Source of the DNA: Pseudomonas lactis
GTDB lineage: Bacteria > Pseudomonadota > Gammaproteobacteria > Pseudomonadales > Pseudomonadaceae
DNA: 64,000 nucleotides
Assembly (NCBI RefSeq): GCF_001439845.1
Contig: NZ_JYLO01000008.1
Location: 248,001 to 312,000, forward strand
Direction of reading: 5' to 3'
The first letter of the stretch is position 1. Every line of letters starts with the position of its first letter. Under the pieces are notes generated by a model. That model searched no databases. It was not told where the DNA came from and worked only from the letters and a program-made list of their open reading frames with translations. Shown here piece by piece: positions 12,343-24,646 of the stretch. The position numbers and the translations under genes were made by a program.

Positions 12343-13022
12343 CTACAGCAATGAATGGGCAATGGATTGATCCTACCGGGGCTGCTGTAAGCAGATCTTC
12401 TACTTGGGAAAACCCTGAAATTGCTCCGCGTGTAGGTAGCACGACAGCAAACCCTGTATTGGCGATTGCTTTCACAGCGATGCTGGCCGTTTCGGTAGTA
12501 GTCGCTCCTGGGACTGCCTCCCTGCCCTATCCACAACTTATCGGCTCAGCAGGCATGAGCTTTCATGGCGTGCATGCTGGTGCCTGGACCGAGGTGGACA
12601 CCAGCCAGGATGCCAATGTTACCGAAGACGTAGCGCCGGCCTTAATCGAGGAGCTTAGGAGCGACTTCAAGTTGTCAGATAGCTCCATCGCGCAGATCTT
12701 CAACGTGTCTCGTCAGACCGTGTACAATTGGCGGACTGGAAAAACCGCCACTGGTTTTCCCGAGAGGCTTGCGGCTTTAACTGAGGCGTTGCGCCAAGTT
12801 AACGCCGAAGAAGCGCAGTATCTGCATCGGGTGCTTTTCTATCCAACCGCCGATGGCCGCCTGATTCAGGATGCGCTTTCGGATGAAGCGTGGAATCGAA
12901 ATGGCGCTAAAGGTGTGTACGGAATGGTTGCGGAGTTGGCTGGCAAGGCGCAGCAGCTACGTGATAGGGACCTCAAAACCATCGCCAGGTTAGAAAAATC
13001 GGGCGGTTCGAATTTGGTTTGA
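12339..13022 (+). CDS. Membrane-anchored helix-turn-helix protein
   Basis: A 227-aa protein with an uncommon layout: a hydrophobic segment at about residues 39-56, then a helix-turn-helix at about 115-133 (SIAQIFNVSRQTVYNWRTG), then a helical C-terminus. The start at 12339 overlaps the preceding stop (ATGA) and has a strong purine-rich ribosome site, so it is translated with the TIGR04255 gene. It could be a membrane-tethered transcription factor controlling its own cassette through the TTGTCAAA repeats. The family was not recognised; the topology is predicted by eye. Confidence 0.7.
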   Translation: MTTAMNGQWIDPTGAAVSRSSTWENPEIAPRVGSTTANPVLAIAFTAMLAVSVVVAPGTASLPYPQLIGSAGMSFHGVHAGAWTEVDTSQDANVTEDVAPALIEELRSDFKLSDSSIAQIFNVSRQTVYNWRTGKTATGFPERLAALTEALRQVNAEEAQYLHRVLFYPTADGRLIQDALSDEAWNRNGAKGVYGMVAELAGKAQQLRDRDLKTIARLEKSGGSNLV

Positions 13023-13024
13023 TT

Positions 13025-13468
13025 ATGGCTGATACACCTGAGCAAGAGATCGTAAGTGCCATTAGCGCTGCTGGTTGGCTGCAAGGAGATACCGTCTCAG
13101 GTGACGCCTTGATTGAACACATATCCGAGGAGGTCCTGAAAGGCCAATTCGAGGGGGTGGCTCCAGCTTATTGGATGTTGGCCTCCCATTCCTGCACGGT
13201 GCATGCACGCAACCTTTGTGATGCGCCGTGGATAGAGTGGATTGCCGTTAAGGTAAAGAAAAAGGCCTTTGATAAGCAGCTGCACGCCCTCAATCCACGT
13301 ACGCTGCACCTGCAGCACGCGGAAAAGCAGGTTTTGGAGCTCAAGATTCACAAGCGTGTGTGGACCAAGAGAGCCGTGCTTCCGACGCTCCACCGAAATC
13401 CGGTAATCACGCTGAGCGAAGAAAACGGTCAGTATTTCTCATACTGGATGTCCCACTGTTGCCGCTGA
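13025..13468 (+). pseudogene. Third cassette gene, 3' end removed at the IS21 junction
   Basis: The frame encodes about 145 native residues and then runs into the IS21 end at 13457, where it picks up a few foreign codons and stops. It begins within a few nt of the preceding stop (ATG at 13025; a TTG at 13019 would overlap it), so it belongs to the same operon. The visible part is soluble and basic in the middle (KVKKKAFDKQLHALNP). The family was not recognised. The original length is unknown because the sequence beyond the junction has been lost, so the cassette is probably inactive. Confidence 0.65.
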
Positions 13469-13562
13469 CCGAAAACTGACCCAGTAGAGGCTCTTCTGCC
13501 GACTGAAAACTGACCCAGGTGTTCAACTGCTTCTGCTCACTTTTCGAGCAGGAGAACACAGG

Positions 13563-15071
13563 GTGATCAGCATGGAAATGTTGGGAAAAATCCGGCGGAT
13601 GTACTTCCGCGACAAGCTCTCGCTGCATCAGATAGCCAAGCGTACCGGGCTGTCGAGAAACACCATCCGAAAATGGGTCAGAGCGCCCGAAGCCATTCAG
13701 CCAGCGTACCAACGGTGCGCAACCTTCAATAAGCTCAGCCCTTTTCACGAGACCCTGGAGCAGGCGCTCAAGGCCGATTCGTTCCGGCCAAAACACAACC
13801 GCAGGAGCGCCAAAGCACTTTTTGAGCAGATCAAAGCCGAGGGTTATGACGGCGGTTACAGCCAGCTCACGGCGTTTGTGCGCTCTTGGCGAGGCGAGCA
13901 AGGCAAGTCTTTACGCGCTTTTGTACCGCTGACGTTTGCGCTCGGTGAGGCCTTTCAATTTGACTGGAGCGAAGAAGGTCTGCTGATCGGTGGTCTTTTT
14001 CGACGTATCCAGGTCTCCCACATGAAGCTGTGTGCCAGCCGCGCATTCTGGTTAGTTGCGTACCCCAGCCAAGGCCACGAGATGCTGTTTGATGCCCACA
14101 CCCGTTCGTTTGGAGCGTTGGGTGGTGTGCCGCGTCGCGGCATCTACGACAACATGAAAACGGCTGTCGACAAGGTCAACAAAGGCAAAGGGCGCACGGT
14201 CAACGCCCGGTTTTCCGTGATGTGCGCGCACTATCTGTTCGATCCGGACTTCTGCAACGTGGCCTCTGGCTGGGAAAAAGGCATCGTCGAAAAGAACGTT
14301 CAGGACAGCCGGAGGCGAATCTGGCTCGATGCTCAAAACTGTATGTTTCACACCTTCGAGGAACTGAATGTCTGGCTCGGCCAACGTTGTCGGTCGCTCT
14401 GGAGCGAACTGGTGCATCCGCAGTACAACGGGCTGACGGTGGCCGAGGTCTTAGAGCTGGAGCAGGTCGAAATGATGCCAATGCCGACGGCATTTGATGG
14501 CTACGTCGAGCGTACCGTGCGGGTCTCCAGCACCTGCCTGATCAGCGTGGCGCGAAATCGCTATTCAGTGCCATGTGAGCGCGTCGGCCAGTGGGTCAGT
14601 AGCCGTTTGTACCCTTCGCGGATCGTGGTCATTGCTGACGAAACGGTGATCGCCAGTCACGAGCGCCTCTTTGATCGAGATCAGGTCAGTTTTGACTGGC
14701 AGCACTACATCCCACTCATCGAACGCAAGCCTGGTGCATTGCGCAACGGTGCGCCATTTGCTGATCTGCCAAAACCGTTACGGCTTCTCAAACGAGGACT
14801 GAGGCGTCACACCAACGGTGATCGAATCATGATGCAGGTACTGGCTGCTGTGCCAATTGCGGGGCTCGAACCTGTGCTGGTGGCGGTGGAGCTGGTACTT
14901 GAATCGGGAAGTCTGAGCGCCGATCACATCCTCAATGTCCTTGCCCGCCTGACCTCCACCGCACTACCTCCCAGTGTAGAAACCAGCCTGCAACTCAAGG
15001 TCGCGCCTGTTGCCAATACAGCACGCTACGACCGGCTCCGTGCGACCGATGAGGAGAATCGCAATGCGTGA
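13563..15071 (+). CDS. istA: IS21 transposase IstA
   Basis: DDE transposase of the IS21 family, 502 aa. The N-terminus has the helix-turn-helix [19 protein letters not shown]. The rve core shows the acidic residues in [17 protein letters not shown] and KGIVEKNVQ. The GTG at 13563 follows an AGGAG site; an ATG at 13572 is an alternative. It overlaps istB by 8 nt, the usual IS21 coupling. Confidence 0.95.
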   Translation: MISMEMLGKIRRMYFRDKLSLHQIAKRTGLSRNTIRKWVRAPEAIQPAYQRCATFNKLSPFHETLEQALKADSFRPKHNRRSAKALFEQIKAEGYDGGYSQLTAFVRSWRGEQGKSLRAFVPLTFALGEAFQFDWSEEGLLIGGLFRRIQVSHMKLCASRAFWLVAYPSQGHEMLFDAHTRSFGALGGVPRRGIYDNMKTAVDKVNKGKGRTVNARFSVMCAHYLFDPDFCNVASGWEKGIVEKNVQDSRRRIWLDAQNCMFHTFEELNVWLGQRCRSLWSELVHPQYNGLTVAEVLELEQVEMMPMPTAFDGYVERTVRVSSTCLISVARNRYSVPCERVGQWVSSRLYPSRIVVIADETVIASHERLFDRDQVSFDWQHYIPLIERKPGALRNGAPFADLPKPLRLLKRGLRRHTNGDRIMMQVLAAVPIAGLEPVLVAVELVLESGSLSADHILNVLARLTSTALPPSVETSLQLKVAPVANTARYDRLRATDEENRNA

Positions 15072-15867
15072 CCTAATGACTGAACTCAAAGAACTTCGCC
15101 TGCACGGCATGGCCAGTGCTTGGGAAGAACTGGTCTCTCAAGGAACAGCGTCGACGGCTTCATCGAAATGGCTGCTGGAACATCTGCTTCAGCAGGAACA
15201 TGCGGATCGCGCGGTGCGCTCGGTGAATCATCAGATGAACATGGCAAAACTCCCCATGCACCGTGACTTAGCTGGCTTTGACTTCAGCGCTTCCAGCGCT
15301 GATGCCCGGCTGGTCAGCGATCTATCCAGCTTAGCGTTCACTGAAACGGCGCAGAATGTCGTGTTCATTGGCGGCCCTGGAACCGGGAAAACACACCTGG
15401 CCAGTGCCTTGGCTGTATCCGGAATCACGGCCCACAACAAACGCGTGCGCTTCTTTTCCACGGTGGATCTGGTGAATCTGCTGGAGCGTGAGAAGTACGA
15501 TGGCAAGGCAGGGCGAATCGCCCAGGGACTGCTTCGCACAGACCTGGTGATACTGGATGAGCTGGGATATTTGCCCTTTAGCCAAAGCGGCGGTGCCCTG
15601 TTATTTCACCTGCTGTCCAAACTGTACGAACACACCAGCGTGGTCATCACCACCAACCTCAGCTTCTCGGAATGGTCGAGTGTGTTTGGCGACGCCAAGA
15701 TGACCACCGCGTTGTTGGATCGGCTGACACATCACTGCCACATCGTCGAAACGGGCAACGAGTCCTACCGCCTACAACACAGCACCTTGGCCGCCCAGAC
15801 AAAGATCAAGTCACGGGAACGAAAGCGCAAGGACGGAGATGATGTCGAGGACGATGAGCCATTTTGA
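15064..15867 (+). CDS. istB: IS21 helper ATPase IstB
   Basis: AAA+ transposition helper (267 aa) that remodels target DNA for IstA. Walker A is GGPGTGKTH and Walker B is [12 protein letters not shown]. The start at 15064 gives the standard [17 protein letters not shown]-terminus and overlaps the istA stop. The gene appears intact, so the insertion sequence may still be active. Confidence 0.95.
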   Translation: MRDLMTELKELRLHGMASAWEELVSQGTASTASSKWLLEHLLQQEHADRAVRSVNHQMNMAKLPMHRDLAGFDFSASSADARLVSDLSSLAFTETAQNVVFIGGPGTGKTHLASALAVSGITAHNKRVRFFSTVDLVNLLEREKYDGKAGRIAQGLLRTDLVILDELGYLPFSQSGGALLFHLLSKLYEHTSVVITTNLSFSEWSSVFGDAKMTTALLDRLTHHCHIVETGNESYRLQHSTLAAQTKIKSRERKRKDGDDVEDDEPF

Positions 15868-16013
15868 TCCGCACCATAAATACCCTGCTGCATGCCTACA
15901 TGCGGTGGGGGTTGATGCGTCTTGAATCGGCCCACTGCTGCTAAGCTTATCCACAATTGCTGGGACAGAAATCAGCAATCCGTCCTGGGTCAATTTTCAA
16001 TCGGCAGGGTGGG

Positions 16014-17774
16014 TCAGTTTTCAATCAGCGCCAACAATCCAGCAGCCCCCATTGCGATACCAACGCTCGAACTGGCCATGGCAGGGGCATCATTGACGCC
16101 GTCACCCACCATGGCCACCTTGGCGCTAAGGCGCAGGTTTTTGATGGCCTTGACCTTGTCTTCCGGCATCAGGTCTCCCCACGCTTCATCTAAGCCAACT
16201 TGTTTGGCTACAGCCTCTGCAACGCGGTTGTGGTCTCCAGAAATCATGACCATGCGTTCGATGCCCATCTCTCTAAGCTTCTGGAGTGCCTCTTTGGCCC
16301 CCTCCCGGGGTGTGTCCAATAGCCCGATAGCGCCCAGATCCTTGTCAGCACGCCGTACCACCATGGTGGTACGGCCTGACTGACGTAGACGCTCCGCAGC
16401 CTCCAGGGCTGCCTTGCTGAGTGCGGGAATACCATTGGTACCGAACATCTCGACCTTGCCAATCCAGACGAACTGCCCATCAAGCTCAGCACGCACGCCG
16501 CGGCCAATCATGTTGCTCATGTTCTTGGCTTGGAATCGGCGCCGTGTGCCAATCATCTCTTCACCGTCACGCACAATTGCCGCAGCCAGCGGATGGTCGC
16601 TCATCGACTCCACAGCGATGGCGACGTTTAGCAGATCCTCGATCTGCGTGCCGCCTATGGGTATTACATCGGTGATACGTGGGCGCCCTTCGGTCAGGGT
16701 ACCGGTCTTGTCGAATGCCATGGCATTCAATGATCCAAGCTCTTCAAGTGGCGCACCGCCCTTGATCAGCACGCCACCTCGGGCTGCCCTGGCGATGCCA
16801 GAGAGAATGGCGCTTGGTGTAGCGATCGCGAGCGCGCAGGGGCTGGCTGCAACCAGTACGGCCATCGCCCGGTAGAACGAGTCACGGAACGGCTCGTCAA
16901 GGAAAATGCCGGCAAATAGCAGCCCGACTACCAGCAGTAAAACCAACGGGACGAATATGCGTTGGAAGCGGTCCGTGAATCGCTGGGTCGGTGACTTCCT
17001 GACTTCGGCTTCACTGACCATCTTGATGACCCGCGCCAAGGTACTCTCCGTAGAGCGCCGGGTTACCTCAACCTCGATGAGCGTTTCGCCATTGATGGTA
17101 CCGGCGAAGACTTTCGAGGCTGCATCCACTGCATCTGGCTTGCTGCGTGCGAGTTCGGCATCAGGAACAGGTTGCTTGTCCACGGGGACGCTCTCACCGG
17201 TTACTGGCGCCTGGTTGATACTTGAGGAGCCTACGACTACAAAACCATCGGCCGGCAGGCGGTCATTGGGGCGCACGATGACAACGTCACCGGGAACCAG
17301 CAGCTCCACGGGCATCTCCACCGTGCCATTTGCTCTGCGTACGATCGCGGTGGCTGGTGCGAGCTTGGACAGTGCCTCAATCGCTTTCTTGGCCCGCCCC
17401 ATCGCGTAGCTTTCAAGGGAATGCCCCAGACTGAACAGGAACAGCAGCAGAGCCCCCTCCGCCCAGGCGCCGATGCTCGCGGCACCGACTGCGGCGAGAA
17501 GCATCAGCGAGTCGATCTCGAAGCGTTTCTGACGGATGTTGGTAACCGCTTCCTTAGTGGTGAACCATCCACCGAACACGTAGGCCGACACGTACAGAAT
17601 CAGAGGCAGACGATCAATCAGGCCAAGTTTTCCTGCGAGAGCTCCGGCACCCAGGAGAGCACCACAGATCAGCGCGAAAATCAGCTCTGTGTTCATTCCA
17701 AAAATGCCGCCATGCTCATGGCTATGACCTTCATGCCCGGCTTGGTCATCAGGGCGTTCAAGCAAACTCTTCAT
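16014..17774 (-). pseudogene. CzcP-like P1B-type heavy-metal ATPase, C-terminus lost
   Basis: Metal-exporting P-type ATPase whose native sequence ends at the IS21 junction (16037); the last residues before the stop come from the insertion sequence. It retains a His-rich N-terminus (HEGHSHEHGG), the SPC metal site in the fourth membrane helix region (AASPCALAIATPSA), the phosphorylation motif DKTGTLT, TGES and the hinge DGVNDAPA. The SPC motif points to the P1B-4 type (Zn/Co/Cd, CzcP-like). Missing are roughly the last 90-100 residues, including the final membrane helices, so transport function is doubtful. Confidence 0.88.
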
Positions 17775-17915
17775 AACTCGTCCCTTCTGGGGTCAAGGCT
17801 TCCAATTGCCCTCTGCAGTTGGGGAGCCGTCTCTGTTGGTTGGCTAAGATCTATTGCACGGTTTGCCCGAGCCCAGGCGTTAACATTTCGAAGCTATGGG
17901 GTATCGGGCGTAATA

Positions 17916-17942
17916 AAAAATGCCAGGCACTGCCTGGCATTT
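17916..17942 (-). terminator. Terminator of the DUF2790 gene
   Basis: AATGCCAGGCA and TGCCTGGCATT form a hairpin followed, on the minus strand, by a T run. It separates the DUF2790 gene from the truncated ATPase gene downstream. Confidence 0.8.
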
Positions 17943-17976
17943 ATGAATTCTCTAATTGTTCTGTTCAAATCGTTTA

Positions 17977-18300
17977 CTACTTGTTGTTGATGCATTGCGA
18001 ATACATCGAGTAACGAACAGTCTTGAGCGTGCCCTGGGAGTCCTCGAAGGTCATCAACCGTGGATAGACCTGGCAGGTACGGGGGTCCTGCGACTGACGT
18101 ACGAATTTCGCAACGTCTATCTTCATGCCATATTTGTAATCCTGAATCTCTGGCATTGGCTTGCCATTTTTCTCCGCGTACTTGGCCACTGCGGTCTGGT
18201 GTTCCTTGGTGTATTGAAGCTGCTTGCTCTCGGAGAAAGTGTTGGCCTGCGAAGCCACCGAGAAAACAACAAGTGCAGCAGCGATAATTAGCTTTTTCAT
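17977..18300 (-). CDS. Periplasmic DUF2790 protein
   Basis: A small exported protein (107 aa) with a clear signal peptide (MKKLIIAAALVVFSVASQA, cleavage near residue 19). The C-terminal half matches DUF2790: YKYGMKIDVAKFV, then CQVYPRLMTFEDSQG and the TVRYSMYSQC end, with two cysteines that may form a disulfide. Such proteins are common in Pseudomonas, often beside metal-resistance genes and metal-induced; their role is unknown. A CTTAC...GTAAG element about 75 bp upstream suggests control by the nearby CzcR-like regulator. Confidence 0.82.
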   Translation of the reverse strand: MKKLIIAAALVVFSVASQANTFSESKQLQYTKEHQTAVAKYAEKNGKPMPEIQDYKYGMKIDVAKFVRQSQDPRTCQVYPRLMTFEDSQGTLKTVRYSMYSQCINNK

Positions 18301-18373
18301 AAAACCCTCTCAATTTCAAAACTTCTCGGGCGTAACCTTAGCAATGCATAGGCATCACCGGCATGACGAGAAA

Positions 18374-18394
18374 CTTACAATTTTGAAAGGTAAG
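18374..18394. promoter_or_regulatory. CTTAC-N11-GTAAG box upstream of the DUF2790 gene
   Basis: CTTACAATTTTGAAAGGTAAG contains inverted CTTAC/GTAAG arms and the core TTACAATTT, which recurs in the czcC-oprD gap. It is a plausible operator for the element's CzcR-like regulator. Confidence 0.5.
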
Positions 18395-18415
18395 TGCATC
18401 TACTTCACTTTAAAC

Positions 18416-18450
18416 AAAAAAGCCCACAACACGTGTTGTGGGCTTCTCTT
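18416..18450 (-). terminator. Terminator of czcCBA
   Basis: AAGCCCACAACAC and GTGTTGTGGGCTT form a long hairpin centred on ACGT, with a T run on the minus strand. It lies 13 nt past the czcA stop and may act in both directions. Confidence 0.85.
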
Positions 18451-18462
18451 TAGCGGAGGCTG

Positions 18463-21630
<3,168 letters not shown>

Positions 21631-21648
21631 TCATCCTGTCAGTTCGCA

Positions 21649-22899
21649 TCAGTGACCGTGTTCGGCAGAAGCTTTGCCGAGCTCGGACTTGAGTGTGAAG
21701 CTGCCACTGGTTGCTACCTGGGCGCCGGCTTCAATACCGTCGATGATTTCCACGTACCCATTGTCGCGGCGACCCAGTTTTACCGGGCGGGTGTCAAAGC
21801 CATCTGGGGTGCGTACGAATACCGAAGGTTTGTCTTCAACGGTCTGCACAGCGTGCTCAGGGACCGCTACGGCAACTCGATCGGTCTGGGAGGTGACCGC
21901 AATGTTTACGAACAGGCCTGGACGCCAGGCGCCGTTGGGGTTGGTCAAGGTGACGCGGACAGTAGCTGCACGGTTTTGCTCGCCCAGCAGGCTGCCGACA
22001 TAACCCACCTTCCCTTCGACCTCGACGTTCATGTCAGGCGAAGAGACTTTCACTGCACGGCCAGTCGTGACCTTGCCCAGATCTGTCGGCGGAACTGCGA
22101 AGGTCGCCCAGACCTGATTCAGGTCGGAAAGGATGAAGGCGTTGGTCGCCTCGCTGACGACTTCGCCGACGGTCAGGTGTTTCTCCACTACCACGGCGTC
22201 GAAGGGAGCGCGGAGCTCGTAACGATTACCGCCAACGGAGTTAACCGAGGCACCGATTGCGCCGACCTTCTGCTTGGCGTTGGCCAAGGAGATCTCCGCT
22301 TCTTGCAGCGCTTGGCGTGCTTGGAGGTAGTCTTGCTCTGCAGAGATCTTGTCCTGCCACAGTTGCTTCTCACGTTCGAAGGTCACACGCGCCAGTTCGA
22401 CGCGACGCTGTGCGGCCTGTTGTTCGCTGCGCAGGTCAGAGATCTGCTGGCTGGCGATTACCGCGAGGACTTGCCCTTTCTTGACCGTCTCGCCCAGGTT
22501 GGCCTGGACAGCCTCAACAACGCCAGGAACACGAGGAACCACGTGGGCAGTACGATCTTCGTCGAAGCGAATTTCGCCAGGGAAGCTCACGACGGTACCG
22601 AGGTCACGAGGCGCTGCAGCTTCCAGGGCAACACCAGCGGCCTTGATCTGTTCAGCGCTGAGCGTCAGCTTGCCCTCTTCTTCACCGCCCTCTTCGCTGT
22701 GGCCTTCTTCACCATGGCCCTCATCACCTTCCTCTTTGGCGGCAGATGCGGCTTTCTTTTCGTCGCCATGGCCATCGTTAGCGCCATGCTCGGCAGTACT
22801 GGCGGCCTGCTGTCCGGAACTGTTGTTCCAGGCAAGGCTGCCAAATCCGAGGGCTGCCACAGCGGCTACCGCGAGGGCGATCTTGCGTTTGTTATCCAT
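21649..22899 (-). CDS. czcB: CzcB-type periplasmic adaptor
   Basis: Membrane fusion protein (416 aa) bridging CzcA and CzcC. An N-terminal uncleaved anchor or signal (KIALAVAAVAALGFGSLAW) is followed by a His/Glu-rich segment at about residues 38-78 (DGHGDEKK, EGHGEEGHSEEGG) of the type that binds Zn in the CzcB family. The lipoyl/barrel regions and the alpha-helical hairpin (residues about 150-200) follow. The gene lies between czcC and czcA and is cotranscribed with them. Confidence 0.94.
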   Translation of the reverse strand: MDNKRKIALAVAAVAALGFGSLAWNNSSGQQAASTAEHGANDGHGDEKKAASAAKEEGDEGHGEEGHSEEGGEEEGKLTLSAEQIKAAGVALEAAAPRDLGTVVSFPGEIRFDEDRTAHVVPRVPGVVEAVQANLGETVKKGQVLAVIASQQISDLRSEQQAAQRRVELARVTFEREKQLWQDKISAEQDYLQARQALQEAEISLANAKQKVGAIGASVNSVGGNRYELRAPFDAVVVEKHLTVGEVVSEATNAFILSDLNQVWATFAVPPTDLGKVTTGRAVKVSSPDMNVEVEGKVGYVGSLLGEQNRAATVRVTLTNPNGAWRPGLFVNIAVTSQTDRVAVAVPEHAVQTVEDKPSVFVRTPDGFDTRPVKLGRRDNGYVEIIDGIEAGAQVATSGSFTLKSELGKASAEHGH

Positions 22900-22967
22900 T
22901 GCTACTCCTGCTGATCGTAGGCACCGGCTTGTTCAAGGCTGTGTGCCGAAGAAAATGTTTGGCCCGT

Positions 22968-24239
22968 TCAGCGAGTGCCGGCGGTTGAGCCGACTTCGCC
23001 ATAAACCCTTTCCACCTGCGCACGCGCATTGGTCGCCGCTGCCAACGATTCGAGGTATTGGCCACGAGCGACGATCAAGGTGCGCTGGGCATCCAGCACT
23101 TCGATGAAACCGAATTTGCCCATCTCGAAGCCGCGGGTTGCGGTCTCTACGGCTTGTTGGGCTGAAGGCAGAATGGTCTTGTCGTAGGACTCGACCTCCT
23201 GCATGGCGGTGGACCATTGGTTCAACGCGGTTTGGGTTTCGGTGCGCAGGCGCAGCTCAACAGCATTGCGCTGGTCCCGGGCCTGATCTGCACGACGAGA
23301 AGCGGAAAGAATGTTGCCCTGGTTACGATCGAACAGCGGCAAAGGCATAGACAGGCCCACAGTGTTGACCCGCTCGCGCACAGAGCGGTCGTACTGGCTA
23401 CCTACACTGACAGTAAGGTTCGGGATACGCTGAGCTTTCTCTGAGCCGAGCGAGGCATCGCTCTTGTCTATCTGCACCACGGCCTGACGCATTTCTGCTG
23501 TTTGGTCGAGCTTAGCCAGCAGATCTTCAGTGCGAGGTGGCAAGCCCGGGGAGAGGGTTGGCGATTCGAGTCGATCAAACACGGTGACTGAGCTCCCGGT
23601 AATTTGAGCGAGCTGTTGGTAAGCGGTCGCTTTTTCCGTTTCTGCACGTCGAACTTGCAGCTGGGCTTCGGCCAGTTGCACTTGAGCGCGGGTCGCCTCC
23701 ACTGGGGACGACTTACCTGCGCGAACACGGCCATCGACGATGCGAAGACCGCGCTCAGTCAGTTCGAGAGATTGCTTGGCCAGGTCGAGACCTGTCTGGG
23801 CCCGCAACGCGGCGTAAAAGGCTTGGACGACATCTGCACGCAGGCCGTTAACGCGACGGTCTAACTCAAGCTGTGCGGCGGTCTGCCCGTATGTGGCGAC
23901 GTCAACACGAGCCCCCCGCTTACCGCCCAGCTCAAGGGTCTGGCTGAGAGAGACAGTCGTCTGGCTGGTGTTACGACGGGTGTCTTCCACGTCATACGAG
24001 ATTGTGGGGTTGGGGATAAGCCCGGCCTGCTTGCGAGCACCATCAGCGATCCCAATTTCTTGCCTGGCCGCGGCCAGGTCTGGGTTGGCATCCATGGCCG
24101 TCGAAAGCGCCTGGGGCAAGCTGATGCTTTGGGCAAGGGCTGCAGGCGCCATCAACCCAGAGATGACTGCACAGAGTGCAGCGATCTTCCAGGGCGAGAC
24201 GGGGGTCTTGGGTAAGACATTGCGGTTATACCGGGGCAC
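22968..24239 (-). CDS. czcC: CzcC-type outer-membrane efflux channel
   Basis: TolC-family outer-membrane factor of the CzcCBA complex. A GTG start at 24239 is preferred because GAGGA lies about 8 nt upstream; this gives 423 aa, the usual CzcC length, while the frame stays open to 24326. The signal peptide is visible (IAALCAVISGLMAPAALAQ). Two OEP repeats rich in coiled-coil heptads follow. It is the first gene of the operon. Its promoter region contains one arm of a mirrored pair of ATTACAATTTCGT boxes (24364-24376), suggesting metal-responsive control. Confidence 0.92.
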   Translation of the reverse strand: MPRYNRNVLPKTPVSPWKIAALCAVISGLMAPAALAQSISLPQALSTAMDANPDLAAARQEIGIADGARKQAGLIPNPTISYDVEDTRRNTSQTTVSLSQTLELGGKRGARVDVATYGQTAAQLELDRRVNGLRADVVQAFYAALRAQTGLDLAKQSLELTERGLRIVDGRVRAGKSSPVEATRAQVQLAEAQLQVRRAETEKATAYQQLAQITGSSVTVFDRLESPTLSPGLPPRTEDLLAKLDQTAEMRQAVVQIDKSDASLGSEKAQRIPNLTVSVGSQYDRSVRERVNTVGLSMPLPLFDRNQGNILSASRRADQARDQRNAVELRLRTETQTALNQWSTAMQEVESYDKTILPSAQQAVETATRGFEMGKFGFIEVLDAQRTLIVARGQYLESLAAATNARAQVERVYGEVGSTAGTR

Positions 24240-24363
24240 TTTGATGGTCCTCGTGCACAAACTTCGATAAAGCTTGGCGAGAACGCCGAAACAGCTGCCA
24301 AGCCCCACTTGATTAGGTGATGGCACTCTAATGAGCGGTAGCTATCAGAGGGGTGGCTAGAAA

Positions 24364-24505
24364 ATTACAATTTCGTAAGAAAGCTTTGTAATGCCCGTAA
24401 ATACTGGGAAACCCAACCCGACACGATGATTTCGATACAAGCAACAGAGATGGCAAACACGCGGTGCGAAGGTGCCGAATAACAGGTAGATGACGAAATT
24501 GTAAT
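24364..24505. promoter_or_regulatory. Mirrored 13-bp regulator boxes between czcC and the porin gene
   Basis: ATTACAATTTCGT at 24364-24376 and its exact reverse complement ACGAAATTGTAAT at 24493-24505 lie in the divergent 407-bp gap. Each box is about 125-140 bp from its nearest start codon, so each probably serves one promoter. The TTACA core resembles sites of heavy-metal OmpR-type regulators (CzcR/CopR class). Confidence 0.65.
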
Positions 24506-24646
24506 TGTCCTATCACCCTCCCGTTATCTTCGGCCTGCAAAAAATATGAGCTCGCGCTACGCTAGGCGCGCCGCCGGGTCAGAACAACTAACGACACCCG
24601 CGCCGGTAAACATAATAAAAACTGCCGTGAATCAAAGGAGCATCGG

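Larger units (their letters stand above)
13457..16036 (+). mobile_element. IS21-family insertion sequence
   Basis: About 2.58 kb with istA and istB. The ends are imperfect inverted repeats starting TGTTGCCGCTGACC (13457) and, on the other strand, TGTTGGCGCTGATT (ending 16036). Each end has two copies of the GAAAACTGACCCA motif: 13471-13483 and 13505-13517 on the left; 16010-16022 and a variant at 15986-15998 on the right. No target duplication is seen (left flank TCCCAC, right flank ATCCAG), and both flanking genes are cut at the junctions. Confidence 0.92.

Noticed and set aside
15946-15955. DnaA-box-like TTATCCACA in the right part of the IS21 element
   Set aside because: It lies within a mobile element and 9-bp matches occur by chance; no sign of an origin function.
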